NCBI RefSeq assembly: GCF_042434915.1
Contig: NZ_CP170198.1
Coordinates: 806,001 to 870,000 of the forward strand
Reading direction: 5' to 3'
Length of the DNA: 64,000 nucleotides
Origin: Aquimarina sp042434915
Lineage (GTDB): Bacteria > Bacteroidota > Bacteroidia > Flavobacteriales > Flavobacteriaceae
The position numbers and the translations under genes were made by a program. This document shows, piece by piece, positions 34,494 through 41,697 of this stretch; the first letter of the stretch is position 1; every line of letters begins with the position of its first letter. Under the pieces are notes generated by a model. That model saw only the letters and a list, made by a program, of their open reading frames with translations, was not told where the DNA came from and did not search any database.

Positions 34494-35361
34494 AACATAT
34501 TTACAAAAGAAAGGCTATACAGAAAGTACAATTGCCAGCTATACATTAGAAGTTGGTTTTTTTATAAAATGGTGTAAAAAACAAGCTACAACTCCTACTA
34601 CAATTGATTATAAAACCTGCCTTAAGTATATCAAACACCTGCAACGTAAAAAAGTGACAAAGCGAACTGTGAACCATAGGTTAAGAAGTGTGAAGATATA
34701 TCTCAATTATTTAATGACAGAGAACTATCGAAATGATAATCCTATTGAAAACACTGTTGTCAAAGGAGAAAAAAGAACGCTTCATTACAACCTTTTAGAA
34801 CCCGATGAACTGGAAGATTTATACTATTCTTTTGAAAGCAATAAGACTGGTAATGAGTACCTAAAACACCGTTTAAAAAGAGATAAAGTAGTTGTCGGAT
34901 TACTCGTATATCAAGGTTTAAGCACCACAGACCTTAAAAACCTAAGATTAGAACATCTTAAACTTAGCAAAGGTAAACTCTATGTGCCAAGCAGAAAACG
35001 AAGTAATGCACGCGAACTTGAACTCAAGCCTTGGCAGATACTGGAACTGATGGAATACGTAAATGAAATCAGGGAAAACCTTCTAAAATCACAAGATATC
35101 CAAAATGATCGGTTGATACTATACACGATAATGTCCAACCTAGTTAGTGCAATTATAAAAAAACTAAAAAAGATTAATCATAAAGTTGAGAATATCAACC
35201 AAATAAGAGCAAGTGTAATTACCAATTGGTTAGCTCAATATAATTTAAGAAAGGTTCAATACTTGGCAGGGCACCGCTATATCAGTTCCACCGAAAGGTT
35301 TTTACAAGATGATTTAGAAAACCTACATGAAATCGTCAACAACTTCCATCCGATACAATAA
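34480..35361 (+). CDS. tyrosine recombinase paralogue lacking catalytic residues, copy 2
   Basis: Identical to copy 1: Phe replaces the nucleophilic tyrosine (SSTERF) and the first Arg and box II His are absent. Start overlaps the upstream recombinase stop by 14 bases (ATG 34480; 34474 is an alternative). Because both copies share the loss, it preceded the duplication or was homogenised. Confidence 0.85.
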   Translation: MENYKTYLQKKGYTESTIASYTLEVGFFIKWCKKQATTPTTIDYKTCLKYIKHLQRKKVTKRTVNHRLRSVKIYLNYLMTENYRNDNPIENTVVKGEKRTLHYNLLEPDELEDLYYSFESNKTGNEYLKHRLKRDKVVVGLLVYQGLSTTDLKNLRLEHLKLSKGKLYVPSRKRSNARELELKPWQILELMEYVNEIRENLLKSQDIQNDRLILYTIMSNLVSAIIKKLKKINHKVENINQIRASVITNWLAQYNLRKVQYLAGHRYISSTERFLQDDLENLHEIVNNFHPIQ

Positions 35362-35460
35362 AATATAAGATATGAAATCCAAAAATAGAAGTCCATAAAA
35401 GCAGAAAACATAGTACATTTATCTCTGAAAATCGTAAAGTTACCAGATTATAATTAAGTC

Positions 35461-35537
35461 AAATCCCGCTATGTTTGCAAGAAGGGAAACCCTTGCGCTG
35501 TTTTTACGAGCAGTAGAGAAAACTAAGGCGGGTATTT
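35461..35537 (+). other. potential multibranched hairpin, copy 2
   Basis: Same AAATCCCGC / GCGGGTATTT outer stem and inner GCAAG...CTTGC hairpin as at 26976-27052, without differences. Confidence 0.4.
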
Positions 35538-35560
35538 TTAACTCTCTAAAAATCGTAAAA

Positions 35561-35851
35561 ATGAATATTAAAAACTTCACAGAAAAGTATGTAAACATTA
35601 TACATACTGATCAAACAACCAAAGAAAACTATATCAAAATACCAATACAAGATTATGAAGAACTATCCTTTATGCAACATACTTTGATAGAAAATCTGAA
35701 CTTGTTAAGTCAATTAGATGATAATTTAAAAACGGATAGAGATATAAAAGACAATATGTTCTGGATATCTAAAATACTCTTAGCTAGTTATCCTGGCGAA
35801 GAACTCGAAGGAATAGCTAAACTGATCAAAGCAGCTTCAAAATTAATGTAG
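35561..35851 (+). CDS. small protein of the element, copy 2
   Basis: 96 residues from MNIKNFTEKY, identical to the copy 1 protein. Acidic and helical; family not recognised. Same position between the recombinase pair and the ORF6N gene. Confidence 0.6.
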   Translation: MNIKNFTEKYVNIIHTDQTTKENYIKIPIQDYEELSFMQHTLIENLNLLSQLDDNLKTDRDIKDNMFWISKILLASYPGEELEGIAKLIKAASKLM

Positions 35852-35927
35852 AAACATAATAATATTGGAGGTCACCAATTGTGATCTCCAGTATTAAAAA
35901 TTACTTTTTCAATCGAAAGAAAATAGA

Positions 35928-36449
35928 ATGAGCAAAGAAATCACTATACCAGACGAAATAATAACAAATAAAATATACTTAATTAGAGATCAAAAAGTAA
36001 TGTTAGATCAAGATTTAGCAGAACTTTATAGTGTTGAAACCAAACAACTCAAAAGACAGGTTCGTAGAAATATAGAACGCTTCCCTGAAGATTTTATGTT
36101 TGAACTTACTAAAGAAGAGTTCGATGTTTTGAGGAGCCAATTTGGCACCTCAAACCGTGGAGGAACACGATATATGCCTATGGCGTTTACAGAACAAGGT
36201 GTTGCAATGTTATCAAGTGTACTTAATAGTCCTACAGCTATAAAAGTTAATATACAGGTCATTAGAGTATTTACTAAGATCCGACAGATGCTAACCGATA
36301 ATTTAAGTGTAAAACTAGAAATCGAAGAAATTAAAAAGAAGTTATTGAATCACAGTAAAAACATTGAATTAGTCTTTGACTATCTTGATGAACTACAAGA
36401 AAAGAAAGAAAACCCAGACGATAGAAAGAAAATAGGTTACAAGAAATAA
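35928..36449 (+). CDS. ORF6N domain-containing protein, copy 2
   Basis: 173 residues identical to the copy 1 protein. ORF6N domain at about 8-95, charged helical tail after about 120. Confidence 0.88.
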   Translation: MSKEITIPDEIITNKIYLIRDQKVMLDQDLAELYSVETKQLKRQVRRNIERFPEDFMFELTKEEFDVLRSQFGTSNRGGTRYMPMAFTEQGVAMLSSVLNSPTAIKVNIQVIRVFTKIRQMLTDNLSVKLEIEEIKKKLLNHSKNIELVFDYLDELQEKKENPDDRKKIGYKK

Positions 36450-36609
36450 CCAAGTGAATAGCTATTAATCAACACCTTGTATGTTTTGACAAAAAATATA
36501 AATTATTACTTATAGATTTTCAATCTCCCCGCGTTGAAAACTTTGTTGAAAACGTTCGTGAAATTTTAACTCGAAACAAAAGAGTTTTCCTGATATTTGA
36601 TAAAAGAAA

Positions 36610-36635
36610 AAAGGTTAGCGGGCCGGCTAACCTTT
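36610..36635. terminator. strong hairpin downstream of ORF6N, copy 2
   Basis: AAAGGTTAGC / GCTAACCTTT with loop GGGCCG, as in copy 1. Confidence 0.6.
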
Positions 36636-36668
36636 ATAAAAAGAATTGTTTAACCTAAAACCCACGTA

Positions 36669-36767
36669 ATGGATTTAAGTACAATCGATTTTTGGTTGTT
36701 GCTAATTGCTTTTATGCGATTAGCTTTGGAGATGATTAAATATTTAGAAAATAAATCAAATCCATAA
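36669..36767 (+). CDS. tiny hydrophobic peptide ORF 1, copy 2
   Basis: Same 32-codon ORF as at 28184-28282 (one hydrophobic helix, charged tail), again followed by a terminator at 36786. Confidence 0.4.
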   Translation: MDLSTIDFWLLLIAFMRLALEMIKYLENKSNP

Positions 36768-36785
36768 TTTTTTTTTAATTTTATA

Positions 36786-36813
36786 AGCCGTCCTTTATGG
36801 GCGGTTTTTTTTG
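36786..36813 (+). terminator. terminator after tiny ORF 1, copy 2
   Basis: Identical to 28301-28328: GCCGTCC/GGGCGGT stem and eight T. Confidence 0.8.
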
Positions 36814-37044
36814 ATGAAAACTTTATTATTACACTTGCAATATATAAAATACTTCTTTTATGAGGTCTAAATGAATCATAAAAGTGTAATATATTATACT
36901 TTTATAAGTTAGCTTTAAAATACCTGTAAAATAAGAGGTTATACAAAAACTGTTTAAAACTTGTTAGTATGTTGGAGTGTAAGTTCCTCTAAAATTACGT
37001 CAGATTTTAATAAAAAAGCATAAAAAAATTATAATTAGCTTCGC

Positions 37045-37555
37045 TGCTTCCTTTGGTCACAGCTCGCTAGAAATAGAATCCTAGATCGAAAGGTCTGGGA
37101 TTTTTTGGTTAAACACCTATGATGAATCGAGATCACGTGCTGATCAAAGGTGTTCACTCCGCCCTACACTAGGCTTGCTCCCGGGCGTCACCGGGATGCT
37201 ACACTGCCAAGGCTTCTGCTACGTTCACCCGTGGCTACTCTGTCTTGCTTAGCAATCCACCGCCACTTCATGGGCTACGCCGCTTAGTCGCTCGTTAGAT
37301 GATTTTTTGTGGAAGTTTATACTGCTGAATCAAGGTCACAAAAAATCATCTGGCACACAGGCGTCCTTCGGAACTTCCTCTGTGTGTCACTCGCTCCTCT
37401 CCGCTATGGCTACGCCTCTAATATGCGTACACGCAGTTGTCTTCAATCGCCAGACGGCTATGATTAATATTAAAGTGGAAGCTCAGCCGCTACTGCCGTT
37501 ACGCACTTCAACTTCAATATTAATCGCTCTTACTTGGAATAAAAAAATCCAGAAT
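37045..37555. repeat. array of consecutive palindromes, copy 2
   Basis: Same set of hairpins as at 28560-29070, including the perfect 15-bp stem now at 37297-37311 / 37337-37351. No compensating or disrupting changes were seen, so the comparison gives no covariation evidence. Confidence 0.55.
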
Positions 37556-37676
37556 CTGTCCTTACAAATATTGAAAAGCAAGGTGAAGCAACTCTTTTTT
37601 TAAATTAACCTACTGATAATCAAATAAAAAAAGTGTCCAGATAAGTTTGGCTAAAAATCCATATTCTTGGAGCGGT

Positions 37677-37937
37677 AACACGGATTAATATTTTTTAACC
37701 TTAAATCCGTGTTGTTATGGAATCAGTAGATACAGAAATGATACTTACCATTATCAAACTCATTTATCATACAATTAAACTCCTCTTTACACTTCAAAAG
37801 TGGACGAGCGAAAGGAAGGAGCGTTGATACTCTTCCGCTTTTGAGGTGATAGCCAAAGTGGCGACTGAACGTCGCGTATGATTGGACACCTCCTTAGAAG
37901 GGAGGTGGTCGTAGGTTCGAATCCCTCCGACTCCCCA
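37677..37937 (+). ncRNA. putative structured RNA with tRNA-like 3' end, copy 2
   Basis: Same stems and tRNA-like 3' segment as at 29192-29452; the GGTTCGAATCC motif lies at 37914-37924. Confidence 0.45.
37717..37827 (+). CDS. tiny hydrophobic peptide ORF 2, copy 2
   Basis: Same 36-codon ORF as at 29232-29342, starting just after the AATCCGTGTT hairpin arm. Confidence 0.3.
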   Translation: MESVDTEMILTIIKLIYHTIKLLFTLQKWTSERKER

Positions 37938-38281
37938 AACTCTGAAAAAAATCACTCAAAACGCCACCAGAGCCGTCTAAATCACGTCTATTGTCGAGTT
38001 CATATGGTTATAATATTATAATATCTTCTGTAAAAACAGCTCATTAGAAGTCAGAATCTTCAGTTATAGGAGTCTGTGTGCGGCTATTTTACATAGTTGC
38101 GTTATAGACCCTGACTACAGGGAAGAGCGGCTATAACTACCAATTATGTAAACATAGCTTTGATAATGCGGCGGGCTTTAATGGGAAATTACTATTTTAG
38201 CTAGTGCAAGGATATATGAAGGTGGATCGTTCTTATGAAAAATTTTTGGAGGTAAACCGCTGAAAACTGACCCGTAGTTGA

Positions 38282-39271
38282 AAAAAACGCGTAAACTACT
38301 ATCCTTTTGGAATGCAACAAAAACTTGGCGTAGACCATCCCAGTTCTACGATAAGTGGGCGTAGACATAAGTATGGGTTTAACGGGAAGGAAGAACAGAA
38401 CGAACTTGGTTTAGGATGGTTGGACTTCTCTGCTAGAAATTATAATCCAGAACTAGGAAGATGGATGAATTTAGATCCACTGGTTGAGCAAATGCGTAGA
38501 CACTCGCCTTATAACTACGCATTTGATAATCCAATTTTCTTTTTAGACCCTGATGGGATGGCTCCACATGGATTTACGACCGTCGATCCAGTTAAAAACC
38601 CTAAGGTAGCCCCTACAAGGGCTGGGGTAAAAGGAGGTTTTTTTGGGTTTACACGTAGATATTCAAATGGGAAAGCAAAATTTCACGGAGGGGTAGATAT
38701 ATTAGCAACAAGAGGAACACCGTTGAAGTCTATAAAAGGTGGTATAGTTACAAATGTGGTTAATAGAGTCGGACCAGGCGAGAAAGGTAGGGTAGGTCAA
38801 GAAACAGGAAATTATGTTATCATTAAATCTAACTTAGAAGATGGTAGTTTAGTATATTTTAAATATTCACATCTAGATAAAATAAATGTTGAAAATGGTC
38901 AAGAAATAGGAGAAGGTGATGTATTCGGAGAAGCAGGTACCTCTGGTAATGCTTCAGGTCTCCCAGAAGAAAGACAGCACGTTCACATTGAAGCTTCCAC
39001 AACATCTCAATTTTATCCAGGTAAAGGTAATGGAGGCACAGAAAAAGATACTAGAATTGATCCTTTACAATTTTTTAATAGCACATTTGATCAAAATGGG
39101 AATTCACAATCACCCCAACCGATAACCCCACCTGTTAGTGGTAGCTTAGATGGAATGTCCCCTTTAGATGAAGCTTTTAAGGCTAATGCAAATGCTGGAA
39201 GTTCCCAGTTTAACGTAAAATTACCAAATGGAGAAACAATGAAAAAAGATGATTCTTTTGGTCATTTTTAA
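38282..39271 (+). pseudogene. orphan RHS tip 3: RHS core end with M23 peptidase toxin domain
   Basis: Opens after a TGA at 38279 with KKRVNYYPFGMQQKLGVDHP, almost the same sequence as the core of the full-length gene at 21640-21700. It continues through the core end (FNGKEEQNELGLGWLDFSARNY, LGRWMNLDP, DPDGM) into a ~210-residue tip. The tip has the M23 metallopeptidase motifs HGGVD (HxxxD) and HVHIE (HxH), and a GNYVIIKS strand. M23 enzymes cut peptidoglycan cross-bridges, so this toxin should act in the periplasm. There is no signal peptide or RHS repeat body (first ATG 38312). It is another silent replacement tip, followed by a lipoprotein gene. Confidence 0.8.
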
Positions 39272-39283
39272 AATAAATTTATC

Positions 39284-39832
39284 ATGAAAATATCTTTAAT
39301 TTTAACTGTTTTTATTTTTTCTATGTCTTGTTGGAACAATAAAAATCTAAATGAAGAAATATCAAATACAGAAATCAATGTAACAGATTCATTGAAATTT
39401 GATAATCCCATACAGAATAATCTATGTGAAAAGAAAATTACTGAGTTTAATATAGATGAAATTTCTATATCAGGAGTTGAGCATGGCGCATCTAGTTCTG
39501 AAATCGAAATGATATTAGGTAATCCCGATAGCATAACAGAATATGATAATGAGCTTTCAAATGAAGTTCATAGTTTATACTACTATGGTGAGTCTTATTT
39601 TGATTTAGTTCAAGATAGTGTTGTAAGTTTTAATATTGAAGGAAGTAAGCTCATTTTCGACAATTTAAATTTAACCTCTGGAAGTAGTTTATTAAGTTGC
39701 ACTTCTTTGTCTCTCATTAAAATTAAGAATGGACGAATTCGTATACCTATAAAATATAGAGATGAGGCTATAATCTTCGCTATTGATCAGAATAAAAATG
39801 TTAAGTCAATTTATCATTGGGTTAATTGGTAG
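39284..39832 (+). CDS. lipoprotein, probable immunity protein for tip 3
   Basis: A 182-residue protein with a lipoprotein signal (MKISLILTVFIFSMSCWNN; lipobox cysteine 17). The body is acidic and beta-rich with repeated SSEIEM and LNLTSGSSLL stretches. The middle (SGVEHGASSSEIEMILGNPDSITEYDN) resembles the loosely defined SmpA/OmlA-like fold, but I would not assign it. It starts 12 bases after the M23 tip. Periplasmic anchoring is the right place to block a peptidoglycan-cleaving toxin. Confidence 0.65.
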   Translation: MKISLILTVFIFSMSCWNNKNLNEEISNTEINVTDSLKFDNPIQNNLCEKKITEFNIDEISISGVEHGASSSEIEMILGNPDSITEYDNELSNEVHSLYYYGESYFDLVQDSVVSFNIEGSKLIFDNLNLTSGSSLLSCTSLSLIKIKNGRIRIPIKYRDEAIIFAIDQNKNVKSIYHWVNW

Positions 39833-40006
39833 TAAATACCCCCGTATTCTATGACTAAAACAAGTAAAAGTTGAATTATTTTTAATAATAAAATTAAGCG
39901 GCAAACTTCATTGTATTTACGTATGGAGTTTGTCTTTTTATTACAGAAAAAATTCTAGCAATTAATTTAGTTCTGAATAATAGATTATATAGAGACCCCC
40001 CGCTCG

Positions 40007-40042
40007 TCCTAGTATGCGCTACCGCAAGTTTGCAACTTGTGG
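40007..40042 (+). repeat. cassette-end repeat, copy A
   Basis: A 36-base sequence starting TCCTAGTATGCG and containing CAAGTT-TGC-AACTTG is repeated exactly at 40233-40268. It is followed within 70 bases by GGGTACGAGTAAGGAATAAA and a terminator hairpin. A degenerate copy lies at 31292. Confidence 0.7.
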
Positions 40043-40113
40043 CCCCCGCTAGCGCTCGTCTGTGACGGGTGCCGTCAAAGTTTGACGGGTACGAGTAAGG
40101 AATAAAAATTAAT

Positions 40114-40146
40114 AGCCAGTTACAATGATTTGTAGCTGGTTTTTGT
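40114..40146 (+). terminator. terminator after cassette-end repeat A
   Basis: GCCAGTTACAA / TTGTAGCTGGT stem with G-T pairs, loop TGAT, then T4GT4. Similar hairpin at 40311. Confidence 0.7.
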
Positions 40147-40232
40147 TTTATAGAATAGATTGTATTTTACGTTTGGCAATAAAAGCATCAATAACGGAGA
40201 AGATATGTTCTTTATCAGTATCCTCCCACTAG

Positions 40233-40268
40233 TCCTAGTATGCGCTACCGCAAGTTTGCAACTTGTGG
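40233..40268 (+). repeat. cassette-end repeat, copy B
   Basis: Exact copy of 40007-40042, 226 bases downstream. It is followed by a shortened middle and then the same hairpin type. No gene lies between copies A and B, which suggests a lost cassette. Confidence 0.7.
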
Positions 40269-40310
40269 TGTCAAAGATTAGTGTGTACGCGTAAAGAAAT
40301 AAAAGACAAG

Positions 40311-40343
40311 AACCAGTTACAATGCTTTGTAGCTGGTTTTTTG
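40311..40343 (+). terminator. terminator after cassette-end repeat B
   Basis: AACCAGTTACAA / TTTGTAGCTGGTT stem with loop TGC and a T6 run. It faces the end of dnaN. Confidence 0.75.
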
Positions 40344-40362
40344 TTTTAAATGGTGTGTAAAC

Positions 40363-41481
40363 TTAGCTATTAAGCATCACGGGCATTACAAGCATTGTTA
40401 CCGTTTCGCCTTCATCTAGCCCATCGACAGGAGTAAGTATACCTGCGCGATTAGGTAGTGACATTTCTACCTGTACATCATCTGCATTAAGGTTAGTAAG
40501 CATTTCACTTAAGAAGCGAGAATTAAAGCCAATCTGCATGTCATCTCCTTGATAATCGCAAGTTAAGCGTTCTTCGGCTTTGTTTGAATAATCGATATCC
40601 TCTGCAGAGATGTTAAGTTCTGCTCCAGCAATCTTCAAACGGATTTGATGCGTGGTTTTATTAGAAAATATAGAAACCCTACGTACAGAATTTAGAAATT
40701 GATTTCTGGCAATAGTTAATTTATTGGGATTTTCTTTAGGAATCACCGCTTCATAATTCGGGTATTTTCCATCGATAAGTCTACAAATCAACTGTGTATC
40801 ATCAAAAGTGAATTTTGCATTTGAGTCGTTATATTCGATTACTACATTGCTATCACTTCCTGCCAAAATACCCTTTAACAAATTAAGAGGTTTTTTAGGC
40901 ATGATAAATTCGGCTACCTGGGACGCTTTAATATCCTCACGTGTATATTTAACTAATTTATGTGCATCTGTAGCTACAAAGGTTAATCCCTCTGTAGAAA
41001 ACTGAAAGAACACCCCGCTCATTACGGGTCTTAAATCGTCATTACCAGTAGCAAAAATAGTTTTGCTAATTGCAGTAGCTAATACATCACCCATCATTTC
41101 TGTCGCACTAGGATCTTCTAACTCTACTGCTTTAGGAAACTCCTCACCATCAGCAAATGCAAGAGCATATTTACCGTGATTGGAGCTGATCTCTATCGTA
41201 TTATTCTCTCCCGATACAAATGTTAGTGGTTGCTCGGGAAACGTTTTCAAGGTTTCAAGAAGCAGTTTTGCCGGTACTGCAATTGTACCAGTATCTGAAG
41301 ATTCAACATCTAATTTAGCTGACATGGTTGTCTCTAAATCTGATGCAGAAACTATTAAGTTATTCTTATCTAATTCAAATAAAAAGTTATCTAAAATTGG
41401 GAGTGTATTACTGTTATTGATGACTCCACCTAATACCTGAAGTTGCTTTAATAAATATGAACTCGATACTATAAATTTCAT
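40363..41481 (-). CDS. dnaN: DNA polymerase III subunit beta (sliding clamp)
   Basis: The ring-shaped processivity clamp, 372 residues, the usual length. It has three repeats of the clamp fold. The first begins MKFIVSSSYLLKQLQVLGGVI, followed by NTLPILDNFLFE and the ASDLETTM segment. The RLIDGKYPNYEAVIP motif in domain 2-3 and the C-terminal VMPVML are typical; the final residues LNS differ from the common VMPMRL end. It stands alone on the minus strand, with no dnaA or recF beside it, and marks the right border of the accessory region. A TATATTTG box lies 27 bases upstream of the start. Confidence 0.97.
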   Translation of the reverse strand: MKFIVSSSYLLKQLQVLGGVINNSNTLPILDNFLFELDKNNLIVSASDLETTMSAKLDVESSDTGTIAVPAKLLLETLKTFPEQPLTFVSGENNTIEISSNHGKYALAFADGEEFPKAVELEDPSATEMMGDVLATAISKTIFATGNDDLRPVMSGVFFQFSTEGLTFVATDAHKLVKYTREDIKASQVAEFIMPKKPLNLLKGILAGSDSNVVIEYNDSNAKFTFDDTQLICRLIDGKYPNYEAVIPKENPNKLTIARNQFLNSVRRVSIFSNKTTHQIRLKIAGAELNISAEDIDYSNKAEERLTCDYQGDDMQIGFNSRFLSEMLTNLNADDVQVEMSLPNRAGILTPVDGLDEGETVTMLVMPVMLNS

Positions 41482-41507
41482 GTGTGACGTGTTATGTACA
41501 ATTTACG

Positions 41508-41515
41508 CAAATATA
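41508..41515 (-). promoter_or_regulatory. Bacteroidetes -7 box upstream of dnaN
   Basis: TATATTTG on the minus strand matches TAnnTTTG exactly and lies 27 bases before the dnaN ATG. No good -33 TTTG is seen at the expected distance. Confidence 0.45.
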
Positions 41516-41697
41516 ATTGTAATCTGTAAGCATTTTGTCATTGATAAAAGCATAGTTATTAACAAACATCGGGGAGTTATTTACTTTTTTGGTACAAATT
41601 TATAACCCGTGGAGCTATTTATTTAACATGACAAGCCAAACTACTTATCGGCTTAGTATTTCTATTTATTAAGATTCGTACCTATCAAATAGGTAAT

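Larger units (their letters stand above)
31356..38281 (+). mobile_element. recombinase element, copy 2
   Basis: Direct repeat of 22871-29797. Over the first 6795 bases the only differences I found lie within the ATPase gene (about 31933-32740). Single differences and a one-base indel appear from 38151 rightwards, near the RHS junction. The left edge is the ACCACC-TTCG-GGTGGT terminator; the right edge is the YPFG motif of orphan tip 3. Long identical direct repeats 8.5 kb apart allow RecA-mediated deletion or amplification of the intervening tip 2 cassette. Confidence 0.8.

Noticed and set aside
40040..40110. Hairpin-rich GGCCCCCGCTAGCG / GACGGGTGCCGTC... as a riboswitch
   Set aside because: No conserved riboswitch core recognised and no gene follows on the plus strand; better explained as part of the cassette-end repeat.
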